Positions 43,780-51,902 of a stretch of DNA of 64,000 nt are shown piece by piece. The stretch spans positions 1 through 64,000 of IMG/VR virus record IMGVR_UViG_3300007634_000002. The stretch is one strand, 5' to 3'. The position numbers were made by a program, and so were the translations under genes. The DNA is from a virus. Each line of letters starts with the position of its first letter. The stretch's first letter is position 1. The notes under the pieces were generated by a model. The model saw only the letters and a list, made by a program, of their open reading frames with translations, ran no database searches and was not told where the DNA came from.

Positions 43780-44564
43780 TCATGCTTAATCATATATGGA
43801 CACTTTTGATTAATAACACCGTAACTTCAGCAGTTACTGGCCGTTTAGGCGATCTTCCACAAACGCCCGGATATAAGAGCGTGACATTACCATCAAGTTT
43901 GCAAAACATCCGACGTCTGTTGTTTGGAGGACAGCCAGATCCTGAAACGTTGAATTACCGAACACGCCAACTTCTTAGCTGCGTATTAAATAGCTCATTG
44001 GCCGAATTCGCAACCGCTTTAGATTCAAGACATACCTACGACGCCAGCGGATCTGATTTTTTTAACTTAGAGCTGTATTATCCTCGCCCGCAACGAATAA
44101 GCGGACCAACAACGGCAGGTATGAATATTCACGGTAGCCCAGAATCTGACGACGCAAATGGAATCATGGCTTATAGTTACACGATTACAGACAACGGCGC
44201 TGCTGACATTTATCTGACAGGATCTCGCAATGAATTTCAAGCCTTACCGGGATTAGCTGCCAACGAACAACAGCGACTTGGTAAAAGTGGTTATTACTTC
44301 TCACTGACGGCGCCTAATGCCGCACAAACGTGGCTAGTCGAATTTGTTAATAAACCTAAAATCACATTAGGACAAATTATAGCTAACATCAGCGTAGCCG
44401 GAGAACCGACTTTACTTGCGCTTTTTGGCATTACAGACGAACAACCTTTTCAAACTTTTCGGAATATTTTCTTTGATGTGCCTGATTTGCCGTTAAAGTG
44501 TGCTGCTGTAGCTTTGGCATTGGCGTATCGGACAGAGCAATTACGCGTAGGAGTGTCCACATGA
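43776..44564 (+). CDS. baseplate/tail protein of unknown function
   Basis: 262 residues from ATG 43776, which overlaps the previous stop by ATGA; an in-frame ATG at 43746 lies well inside the previous gene. The N-terminal half is helical; residues ~90-180 are beta-rich; the end is helical (LPLKCAAVALALAYRTEQL). It overlaps the hub start. Likely a component of the central baseplate, but I recognise no family. Confidence 0.45.
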   Translation: MIMLNHIWTLLINNTVTSAVTGRLGDLPQTPGYKSVTLPSSLQNIRRLLFGGQPDPETLNYRTRQLLSCVLNSSLAEFATALDSRHTYDASGSDFFNLELYYPRPQRISGPTTAGMNIHGSPESDDANGIMAYSYTITDNGAADIYLTGSRNEFQALPGLAANEQQRLGKSGYYFSLTAPNAAQTWLVEFVNKPKITLGQIIANISVAGEPTLLALFGITDEQPFQTFRNIFFDVPDLPLKCAAVALALAYRTEQLRVGVST

Positions 44565-46273
44565 TCATTCCGACACAAGCTGGTGTCAGTTATTCGTATT
44601 CGGATTTTACTCGACTAGGTCCTCGCTCGTTGCATTTGGCAGTAAACAACAAAGTGTTTCCATTGACAGCATTTAGTGCTGATTTCGCCATGAACGAAAT
44701 TCCCGCAGCTACGTGCACTGTTGGCGTTGGGCGCGACGTGCAATCAAGCAATGCCACACGGTATGCTCCGATTCACGACGTTTTTGTTTGGGGCAAAATG
44801 CAAGCAGCAAAAGTTTATTTTGCTCCTGTCGGGAATGAGACAACGGGTAAACCGTGGAAAACACCTATTCTTTTGTTCGATGGTTACATAACTGCTGTGC
44901 GTCGGACCAAACATTTTAATAAGTATCAAATAGAAATAACGTTGATTCATTGGTTGCATGATTTGGCAGCGTCTTCAGCACTTTCAGGCAATGCGCATGT
45001 AAACAATCCTGCGGACATGACAGTTGCAGCTGTAATGGGTTCGTTTCAAGACGTTGGTGCGTATACGAGCGATTCTGTCGCTAATACTTTAATGTTGCCC
45101 GGATTACTGGATGTTCAAATTTATCACGACATGTGGGGTGTTATTAAAACAATTTTTAGTAGTTTTGCGCAACAACAGCATTTTCCTGTTGAAGCGGCTG
45201 ATTTGACTTGTTTGCAAAATGTCATGGTAAGAAATAATACACGTGCATTACGAGCATTGAGCCGTATAGAAGGCCCTGATTGGTCTGGACTCGAAGATCC
45301 AGCCACAATCGGACAAGTTAGTGCAGGTCCCGCATACGCTAACTATACGTTCGGCAGTCCTCTAGGATTTGATGCGGGTACTGATGTTGAAATAATCGAT
45401 GCTATCATGCAATTTCTCAACAATGAAACGTTGCGCAGCTATGCAGAATCATCGTTTTGGACAAAACTCGTAACGCAGTTGTGCCCGGCTTTTGGTATGG
45501 CTGTCGTACCTATGATTGACCGTGCATTAGTGATTGCTGACGTACCGTTGTATACGGCGGCAAATAGTCAGGCGTATAAAACAATTTATTCCACGGAATA
45601 CGACTCAGAAGTTTCTTCCGGAGCACTGGAGCGTTTATTGTCCGGTGTTATTGTTATGCCTGCGTCGGGATCCGTTACAAATGTCATGAGTTCAGACAAT
45701 CTAACTGTTTCTGGTTGTTACGGATCGCTAGCAGCTGATCCAGAGGGTGTTATCTTAACTGTAAGTGGTCCGCCGTGGCTAGAACTGATCACTACGGCTG
45801 AAAATCCACTGCTGTTGGGTCAGGAAACGGGTGTTAGTGCTACCGTGACTATTTTTGATCGTTGGGCCAAAGAAATTTTTAGTAAAAATGCGTTACGGGG
45901 CAGGCAGCAACACATATCAGGTCGGTTGCGGTTCGATATCGCTCCGGGATCAATCGTGCGCATTAGCAGCGGCTCAGAACGCTTTGGCGGCGTACAAATC
46001 CGCGACACTCGTGACTCATTAGCCTTTGATACGATTGGTCAAGTTTCGCGGGTTTCTTTTTACATCAATGCGGAATCACCTGCGGCAGGTACGTCTTTTG
46101 TATTGTCAAACATACGTACTGGCTGGGAATACGCCAGCCCCGCAACGCAAGCGCGATTAGGGCGACCTGCACTCGCCGACTATAATATAGAAGGACCGAC
46201 GCTGTTTTCAGCTTCAAGTATTCACGGCGGCGGATTACACGGTGCGCCATTAAATTTCATGTTTTACAGGTAA
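44561..46273 (+). CDS. baseplate hub protein (gp27-like)
   Basis: 570 residues, starting at the ATGA overlap at 44561. The first ~150 residues read as a beta barrel: SLHLAVNNKVFPLTAFSADF, ILLFDGYITAVRRTKHFNKY, then IEITLIHWLHDLA. This is the layout of the hub proteins related to T4 gp27 and phage Mu gp44 (field of tube-like barrels followed by other domains). It lies after the tube-like gene and before the wedge genes, as expected for the hub that joins tube and spike. Confidence 0.65.
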   Translation: MIIPTQAGVSYSYSDFTRLGPRSLHLAVNNKVFPLTAFSADFAMNEIPAATCTVGVGRDVQSSNATRYAPIHDVFVWGKMQAAKVYFAPVGNETTGKPWKTPILLFDGYITAVRRTKHFNKYQIEITLIHWLHDLAASSALSGNAHVNNPADMTVAAVMGSFQDVGAYTSDSVANTLMLPGLLDVQIYHDMWGVIKTIFSSFAQQQHFPVEAADLTCLQNVMVRNNTRALRALSRIEGPDWSGLEDPATIGQVSAGPAYANYTFGSPLGFDAGTDVEIIDAIMQFLNNETLRSYAESSFWTKLVTQLCPAFGMAVVPMIDRALVIADVPLYTAANSQAYKTIYSTEYDSEVSSGALERLLSGVIVMPASGSVTNVMSSDNLTVSGCYGSLAADPEGVILTVSGPPWLELITTAENPLLLGQETGVSATVTIFDRWAKEIFSKNALRGRQQHISGRLRFDIAPGSIVRISSGSERFGGVQIRDTRDSLAFDTIGQVSRVSFYINAESPAAGTSFVLSNIRTGWEYASPATQARLGRPALADYNIEGPTLFSASSIHGGGLHGAPLNFMFYR

Positions 46274-46279
46274 TCATTT

Positions 46280-47023
46280 ATGGCACAGGACATTGAACCT
46301 GAATTTGCTGAGCCATATCGGGCGTGGAAAACTACGCCCGGACAAGAAAGCAACGCTGGTTTACTTAAAGCGTTAAAACCTACCATTGCTGGCGCAATTA
46401 AAACACACGTTGGCGAAAGCAACCCATTGATTGAAAGTCGTGCTCGTAAACTCGTGTTGGATACTATGCACGGCTATGCTCCAAATCGTGGGCGCCTCAG
46501 TGCGTATGTGTACGGACAATTGCAAGGCCTTAAACGAATTAATCGCCAACAGACCAGCGTATTAAAAACGCCTGAACGTGTAATGCAAGATAGTTATTTT
46601 CTCTCGCAGGCCGAGAAAGATTTAGAACACGAACTTGGACGATCACCCACAGATAATGAATTATCCGATAAAACGGGTTTGTCGTCAAAACGCATGCATA
46701 GCGTTCGTAAGTTCTATGCGCCAGTATCTGAAGGACAAATTGTAGACCCTGAAACCGGCACGTCTGGTTACGAAGGCGCAGCAAGCAATCCTTGGCAAAA
46801 ACAACAGCATTCTGCTTGGACTCGATTTGTATACGACGATCTTGATCCATACCATCAACAGATTATGGAACATACGTTGGGTTTAAACGGAAAACGTCTT
46901 TTAAGCAACATGGAGCTTGCTAATAAATTAAAGCGTTCCCCCGGAGCTATTAGTCAAGGTAAGGCGCGCATTCAAGCATTTTTGGATCAAGGTGGCGAAT
47001 TGTCGCCGTTTGGAGGCGGGTGA
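46280..47023 (+). CDS. sigma-70 family RNA polymerase sigma factor
   Basis: 247 residues. Residues ~25-95 resemble sigma region 2, with LKPTIAGAIKTHVG, NPLIESRARKLVLDTMHGYAPNRGRLSAYVYGQLQ and then RINRQQ. Residues ~110-150 resemble region 3 (LEHELGRSPTDNELSDKTGL, a typical region-3 HTH). Residues ~205-240 are a region-4 HTH (MELANKLKRSPGAISQGKAR). It should direct host polymerase to phage promoters, most likely late ones. It sits inside the baseplate operon, six bases after the hub gene and overlapping the next start by one base (TGATG), which is an unusual place. Confidence 0.72.
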   Translation: MAQDIEPEFAEPYRAWKTTPGQESNAGLLKALKPTIAGAIKTHVGESNPLIESRARKLVLDTMHGYAPNRGRLSAYVYGQLQGLKRINRQQTSVLKTPERVMQDSYFLSQAEKDLEHELGRSPTDNELSDKTGLSSKRMHSVRKFYAPVSEGQIVDPETGTSGYEGAASNPWQKQQHSAWTRFVYDDLDPYHQQIMEHTLGLNGKRLLSNMELANKLKRSPGAISQGKARIQAFLDQGGELSPFGGG

Positions 47024-47517
47024 TGGCAGCGCAATCTTCGCAAGAATTTCGTCCACGCAGCAAAGTCAACATGGACGCAAATTACGAAGGTCGTTTTCGT
47101 GATTTTATAACGCATGCAGAAGACGCAGTATCAAATTTATCCCAAGGACGGGGACACGTATGGTTTCGTCCGGGAGATTGGGATGGCGCACTTGGTGTTG
47201 CGGAATTAGAAAATATGTCAGGACCGTTTTCACGGCAAGACATATTTGACGAGTTTTCCGAAGTACTTTCTCCGGCAACAAAGCAAGCACCGCCGGGAAC
47301 TGTTGGCGATATTATTGCTGCCACAACTATGGCAGAAACATTAAGCGTAATGGAACGTGCGTTACGTATGCGGCATACGATGCGCAGAATACGCGCCACG
47401 TGTCATGTAATTGGACGTAAAAAAGCACACAGCTCTGACACGGGTCCATTCACGCAAAACAACGTTGAATATCTGCGCGGGCTTCTAAAACAAAGTCGTC
47501 AAGTTAAAGGTGCTTAA
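47023..47517 (+). CDS. unknown protein in baseplate operon
   Basis: 164 residues from ATG 47023 overlapping the sigma gene stop; GTG 47020 is an alternative. Basic N-terminus, then mixed alpha/beta, and a helical Arg-rich C-terminal half (RALRMRHTMRRIRATCHVIG). Not recognised. Two bases separate it from the gp25-like gene. The basic helix could bind nucleic acid or another baseplate protein. Confidence 0.4.
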   Translation: MAAQSSQEFRPRSKVNMDANYEGRFRDFITHAEDAVSNLSQGRGHVWFRPGDWDGALGVAELENMSGPFSRQDIFDEFSEVLSPATKQAPPGTVGDIIAATTMAETLSVMERALRMRHTMRRIRATCHVIGRKKAHSSDTGPFTQNNVEYLRGLLKQSRQVKGA

Positions 47518-47519
47518 TC

Positions 47520-47996
47520 ATGAGTACTGTTGCCGATTACGTAGGCCGTTTAAACGATTATTGTGTGTTACGGCAAACAAAAGCTGTAGGATCTTCGCAA
47601 GAATTAGAACAAGCTTTATTTACGGCAAAAGACGCCGGGCAGATTTGCACAGGCGTTCATAAACTGATGCAACGTTTTCTTTTAATCTTTTTGTTAAAGT
47701 CAGGAAGCTTGCGGTACGATCCAAATCGCGGCACCACATTTATGGTTGACGCCGAAAGAGGGTACTGGCGTACGGTTGCAGACGTGCGTTCATCCTTCAC
47801 AACATCTAAGGATCTTGCGCGCAGACAAATGACATCAGAAGTTAAAACAACAGATCCTAACGACGAAATTCTTGATGATGTTACATTAGATGCTGTGACT
47901 TTGGGTGATGGTAAAGTCAACTTAACAATGACTTTGACTTCTTTAGCGGGGTCAAACTACACGTTCATCACGCCCATCGGTGTCAGTGTTCGTTAA
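47520..47996 (+). CDS. gp25-like baseplate wedge protein
   Basis: 158 residues. The core GVHKLMQRFLLIFLLKSGSL and RYDPNRGTTFM is the pattern of T4 gp25 / GPW family proteins, small baseplate parts that start sheath assembly (helix then a Gly-containing turn and a beta strand; the C-terminal part is beta-rich). It lies directly before the J-like wedge gene, as in most contractile phages. Confidence 0.7.
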   Translation: MSTVADYVGRLNDYCVLRQTKAVGSSQELEQALFTAKDAGQICTGVHKLMQRFLLIFLLKSGSLRYDPNRGTTFMVDAERGYWRTVADVRSSFTTSKDLARRQMTSEVKTTDPNDEILDDVTLDAVTLGDGKVNLTMTLTSLAGSNYTFITPIGVSVR

Positions 47997-48007
47997 CGGA
48001 GTGAACC

Positions 48008-49657
48008 ATGGCAGTTACCCCACAAGCGCTTGATGCATTGTCTGCCGAATTGGTTGCGGCGTCTATCGACGAAGTTAGCCAACGAATAGCAGAAGATAAT
48101 CCTACGCTTGATGTTAGTCGTGGCGTCTTTTACGAATTACTTGTCTACTATCACGCACTGTTGGCGACTCGTCTCGATACACTCATTAATGACTATCGGC
48201 GAGCACGTAGTTTATTGGCACTGGAGCAAGATCCTGATCTGGCCGACACTGATTTGGTTGACGACGTATTATCCAATTTTCGGCTGGAACGAAAAGCCGG
48301 TACCGCAGCTACAGGCAGTGTTGCTATTATCCTGAGCAACAACATCACAGTGACGCTCGGGCGCAATACATTTTTTCAAGCTCAAGGTTTACGGTACCGC
48401 ACCACGCAAGTTTATTCTGCTAAAGCTGAAGCCGCACAAGTTAATACTGCAACGGATCGGTTGATTACGCCAACAGCCGATGGGCGGTATATGTTTACGT
48501 TGGAAGTTGAAGCACTTGCCACAGGCGCCGAATACAACATTGAAAAAAACACACTGGTTGTTCCGGTCAATCCTCCGCCCGCCTATGTAACTTCTTACGC
48601 AATCACGGATTTTTCGTCAGGTACAACTGCTGAAACAAACACAGCTGTTTTAAAACGATTGCAAGAAGGTATTGCGGCTAAAACATTGTCCAACCGCGTA
48701 ACTATGGCAGCTTTTTTACGAAACATTGATGCGTATAGCCGAATTGTTGGTACGTCAATTATTGGCTGCGGTGACGCCGAAATGTTTAGGGACAAACATT
48801 CTATTTTCCCTGTTGCATTAGGTGGGCGCGCGGATTGGTATGTTCGTAGCGAGTATTTGCCTGTTACAGTGCAAAAAACAATAACCGCTGTTCGTTTAAG
48901 TGAAAATACAATTGCAGGTCAACCTATTTGGCAATTTTCTATTTCCCGAGACACAGCACCCGGATTTTACGAGGTGCGCGCAATACGGCCTAAGAATGCG
49001 GCTGTAGCTTTGGGTAAATTGTTGTTGGTATCCGACACACGTGGATACGATCTTGGCACAGACGATTTTGTGCCTGACATTATTTCTGCAACCGAAGCTG
49101 CGTATTCTCGGTATCAAACAGCCGTTATTAAATTTGCCGACACGACTCAAGACTCTGCGACATACAGCGCAGGGGCTACGTTGGAATACGATGCCGACAT
49201 TCAATACATGCCGTTAATTATGGAAGTACAAAACACAGTTAATTCCCGAGATATTAGGCATCACGGGGCTGACTGTTTGATTAAAGCTCCTGTGCCGTGT
49301 TTCGTACAAATAAGTTTCACGGTTTACAAGCAATCCAACGAAACAGCACCCGATGTAGCTGCCATCCAGTTAGCCGTTTCAAGCGCAATTAATGCCGTAG
49401 GTTTTGTTGGGCGCGTGTACGCTTCCAAAATTCAAGACGTTGTACACGGTTTCTTGCCTACGAACAGCAGCGTCGGCGCAATTGATATTTTTGGACGCAT
49501 CCGCTACCCCGACGGATCCAATAAGTACTTGCGTAATTCAGAGTTTATTCAAATTCCCGATGCTCCAGAAAGTTTAGTAACATACCGCACAACACAATTT
49601 TTCTGTCGGGCGGAAGACGTATTTGTCACAATTGAAACGGCGATTCCTGAAGGTTAA
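48008..49657 (+). CDS. baseplate J-like wedge protein (gp6-like)
   Basis: 549 residues. It opens with a helical region, followed by FRLERKAGTAATGSVAIILS and a beta domain (VTLGRNTFFQAQGLRYRTT), then YNIEKNTLVV. This is the arrangement of the baseplate J / gp47 / T4 gp6 family (helical N-terminus, then a beta domain with a conserved Gly pattern). Next to the gp25-like gene. It forms the wedge ring that attaches fibres and the sheath. Start has GGAGTGA upstream. Confidence 0.78.
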   Translation: MAVTPQALDALSAELVAASIDEVSQRIAEDNPTLDVSRGVFYELLVYYHALLATRLDTLINDYRRARSLLALEQDPDLADTDLVDDVLSNFRLERKAGTAATGSVAIILSNNITVTLGRNTFFQAQGLRYRTTQVYSAKAEAAQVNTATDRLITPTADGRYMFTLEVEALATGAEYNIEKNTLVVPVNPPPAYVTSYAITDFSSGTTAETNTAVLKRLQEGIAAKTLSNRVTMAAFLRNIDAYSRIVGTSIIGCGDAEMFRDKHSIFPVALGGRADWYVRSEYLPVTVQKTITAVRLSENTIAGQPIWQFSISRDTAPGFYEVRAIRPKNAAVALGKLLLVSDTRGYDLGTDDFVPDIISATEAAYSRYQTAVIKFADTTQDSATYSAGATLEYDADIQYMPLIMEVQNTVNSRDIRHHGADCLIKAPVPCFVQISFTVYKQSNETAPDVAAIQLAVSSAINAVGFVGRVYASKIQDVVHGFLPTNSSVGAIDIFGRIRYPDGSNKYLRNSEFIQIPDAPESLVTYRTTQFFCRAEDVFVTIETAIPEG

Positions 49658-49665
49658 GTGAGGAA

Positions 49666-49697
49666 TCGACAAAAGGCCTTGTTTTTCATGTAATAAT
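49666..49697 (+). promoter_or_regulatory. weak candidate promoter for the peptidase cassette
   Basis: TCGACA (49666-49671) and TAATAAT (49691-49697) are 19 bases apart in the 81-base gap after the J-like gene. The match to consensus is partial and the spacer long. The gap is large for this operon, and the cassette ends in a strong terminator, so a separate promoter is plausible. Confidence 0.25.
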
Positions 49698-49738
49698 GTT
49701 GCACAACAAGTTAGACTCTTTTGTACAGGGAGTATTCG

Positions 49739-50455
49739 ATGCTTGCGCTCATACTGGCTCTTTGTGGCCAAAACATTGAAATGCCCGCTACGTTTACAGG
49801 GGCTCCCGGGCAATTTATTGCTGTGCGGCCCACTAAGACTGATGGCAAGATTGTGCAATACTTTCCGCTCGACAATGGGCTGTCCGTGTTTCCTGCTGCA
49901 TTGCTTAATGACACTACCGCAACTGTTGTCACTGCGGTAAAACCCGGAAAATACCGATTGCTGGCGTATACCGCACTTGCCGACAAGCCAAGTTTGCCGG
50001 TCATTGTCACTGTTGTTGTTGGCGACGGTAATCCTGAGCCAGTTCCACCCACCCCCATCCCTGTACCACCAATGCCAATTCCAACACCAAAGATCGATGA
50101 CGAGACGTACGGTCTCGGTACATTTATTTACAAAAGTGTGGACGGTAGTGTTGCAGCTTCTGCGGGGCGTAAAGAAGTTGCTGCGGCTTTTGCTGAAAAT
50201 TTTAGAGTGACAGCATCGCAAATCGGCGCAGGTACTTTGACGCAAGTCGCAAAGATTCTGCAAACAGTAACCGAGCAAAACGACGCAACACTGTCCAATC
50301 TGACAGCGGACAAAGCTAAATGGGAGAAAAGTGCGGTAGCTTTGCAGGACGAATTGCTTAAACTAAACCGGGACAAGAAACTGGTAAAGCCTGAAGATTT
50401 TCGTGTAGCATTCTTAGAACTTAGCAGCGGCTTTGCGGCAATGGCGGCTAAATAA
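49739..50455 (+). CDS. Ig-like and Pro-rich linker protein, host-like architecture
   Basis: 238 residues from ATG 49739, GGGAG upstream. It starts with a short hydrophobic stretch (MLALILALCG) followed by a beta domain to ~residue 95: GQFIAVRPTKTDGKIVQYFP, LSVFPAALL, ATVVTAVKPGKYRLLAYTAL. Then a Pro-rich hinge (PVPPTPIPVPPMPIPTP) and a helical C-terminus. From memory this order, beta domain with PGKYRLLAY then VVVGDG and poly-Pro, recurs in proteins of Planctomycetota, so the gene could be host-derived. The hydrophobic start is too short for a clear signal peptide, and LALC is a poor lipobox. First gene of the cassette with the papain-like peptidase. Confidence 0.5.
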   Translation: MLALILALCGQNIEMPATFTGAPGQFIAVRPTKTDGKIVQYFPLDNGLSVFPAALLNDTTATVVTAVKPGKYRLLAYTALADKPSLPVIVTVVVGDGNPEPVPPTPIPVPPMPIPTPKIDDETYGLGTFIYKSVDGSVAASAGRKEVAAAFAENFRVTASQIGAGTLTQVAKILQTVTEQNDATLSNLTADKAKWEKSAVALQDELLKLNRDKKLVKPEDFRVAFLELSSGFAAMAAK

Positions 50456-50462
50456 GGAGAGT

Positions 50463-51398
50463 ATGATGTCAATCATCGACGAATATATCGACGGTACAAC
50501 GAGGGGATGGTCGGAAGAGGGCGCAGCAGAAGAATTTGCTGGAATTAGAAGTACCTATAATTTTATACAAAATCGATTAATACTTGAGCCCGGTCGCGCG
50601 CGTAAATCATCCAATTATAAAGCTGTGCGTAAAGCTTTAGACGGCAAGGACATTAAGAATATTCCCCAAGAAGTGGGCGATTGCGTTTCTTGGGGAGCTC
50701 GCAATGCCGCCGCAGTTACGGGTTGCGTAGATATCGTCGTCCGCAATGAGAGCGAGATTTGGAAAGACCCGTTCCCGCCTTATTACTACGGCACATCCCG
50801 CGTGCAGGTTGGTAAAGGCAAAGCTGGTAACGGTGACGGTTCTTACGGGAGCTGGATGGCCGCAGCCGTAATGGCATACGGGACCATCTATTTCGGTGAA
50901 GACAAAGTGCCGCCGTACTCGGGATCTATCGCTCGGGCGTGGGGTAAGTCCGGTCCACCTGCTGGGATGCTGGACGTTGGCAAGAACTTCCTGATTAGAT
51001 CTGCCGTTGAGATCAAATCATGGGAAGACGCCGTGACTTACAGTGTTAATGGTTACGGCATGACAGTCGCCAGTAACTACGGTTTCTCCATGCTGCCTGA
51101 CTCTAGTGGTTTCCACCAACAGTCAGGTAAATGGGGACATCAGATGTGCATTCTGGACATCGATGACGAATGGAAAGAACCTTACGCAATTATTCGTAAT
51201 TCGTGGGGTGATGTGCACGGAAAGCTTTACGACTTTTACGATAAAACCCAATTGCCTGCCGGTTGCCTACGTATTACCCGCAAGGCACTGGAAGGAATGA
51301 TTTCATCCGGCGAAGTTTTTGCCTTCTGCCAATACTATCAACCTAAGTCACAGGATGTTGATGCTTCTTTGTTTAAATTGTGGAATAACACCAAGTAA
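50463..51398 (+). CDS. papain-family (C1) cysteine peptidase
   Basis: 311 residues from ATG 50463 (ATG 50466 also possible), with AAGGAGA before it. The active-site pattern is complete: Gln69 and Cys74 in PQEVGDCVSWGARNAA, His226 in GKWGHQMCILDIDDEW, Asn246 in IIRNSWG. The order Gln-Cys-His-Asn and the NSWG motif are those of papain-type peptidases. No signal peptide or long propeptide is seen before the catalytic domain, other than ~60 N-terminal residues. Targets could be host envelope proteins, host defence proteins or phage proteins. It lies between the Ig/Pro-rich gene and a small helical gene inside the baseplate operon. Confidence 0.78.
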   Translation: MMSIIDEYIDGTTRGWSEEGAAEEFAGIRSTYNFIQNRLILEPGRARKSSNYKAVRKALDGKDIKNIPQEVGDCVSWGARNAAAVTGCVDIVVRNESEIWKDPFPPYYYGTSRVQVGKGKAGNGDGSYGSWMAAAVMAYGTIYFGEDKVPPYSGSIARAWGKSGPPAGMLDVGKNFLIRSAVEIKSWEDAVTYSVNGYGMTVASNYGFSMLPDSSGFHQQSGKWGHQMCILDIDDEWKEPYAIIRNSWGDVHGKLYDFYDKTQLPAGCLRITRKALEGMISSGEVFAFCQYYQPKSQDVDASLFKLWNNTK

Positions 51399-51408
51399 GG
51401 AGTTTCTT

Positions 51409-51837
51409 GTGGATACTGCTAAGCTTCAAAGCATTGTTGATGTCATTTTTTCAGCAGCGGGTGAGTTCTTGCCCTTTCCTGCACGTTTAGTACTCAAGTT
51501 GCTGAAAACCATTGTGGACAACAAAGTAGTCCCACAGTTGGCAGCAAAGTTTCGTGTAGCGGATTCGGACGTTGATGTCCTTGGCGGGTTAGCATACGCA
51601 GCACCTGATCAGCTCAGGTTTGTTGTACAGCAAATTATCAATCTGCTGCGCGATCAGCTCAGCGACACAACGTTGCTTGCGTTGGTAGATTCATTGAGCA
51701 CCTTTATCACCGGTGCGTTGCTTGATTTGATCTGGGAACGTTTGGTTCCAACACAAGCTGATGTGATTGGTGCGCTTGATCCAACCAACATTAAGGCGGA
51801 AGCTGACGTGTTTGCTCGCTCCTTGTCGATTGAATGA
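51409..51837 (+). CDS. small helical protein of unknown function
   Basis: 142 residues from GTG 51409, set by AAGGAG at 51397-51402. It is almost wholly helical with amphipathic stretches (LVLKLLKTIVDNKVVPQL, QIINLLRDQLSDTTLLALVDSL). No clear transmembrane segment, so a holin is unlikely. A terminator follows 23 bases after the stop, closing the cassette. It may bind or control the peptidase, but nothing in the sequence shows that. Confidence 0.5.
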   Translation: MDTAKLQSIVDVIFSAAGEFLPFPARLVLKLLKTIVDNKVVPQLAAKFRVADSDVDVLGGLAYAAPDQLRFVVQQIINLLRDQLSDTTLLALVDSLSTFITGALLDLIWERLVPTQADVIGALDPTNIKAEADVFARSLSIE

Positions 51838-51860
51838 TAAGATGAAATAACGCTGTTCTG

Positions 51861-51890
51861 ACGGGCGGCCCAAAGCCGCCCGTTTCTTTT
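51861..51890 (+). terminator. rho-independent terminator
   Basis: A perfect 9-bp GC-rich stem ACGGGCGGC / GCCGCCCGT with loop CCAAA, then TTTCTTTT. Closes the peptidase cassette before baseplate genes resume. Confidence 0.9.
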
Positions 51891-51902
51891 CAGGAAGTCA
51901 TC

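Noticed and set aside
49574-50278. 234-codon minus-strand ORF
   Set aside because: It spans the end of one + gene, a candidate promoter and part of the next gene, and has composition typical of antisense shadow.
51409-51837. Holin next to the peptidase gene
   Set aside because: Helices are amphipathic with charged residues throughout; no transmembrane span long enough is visible.
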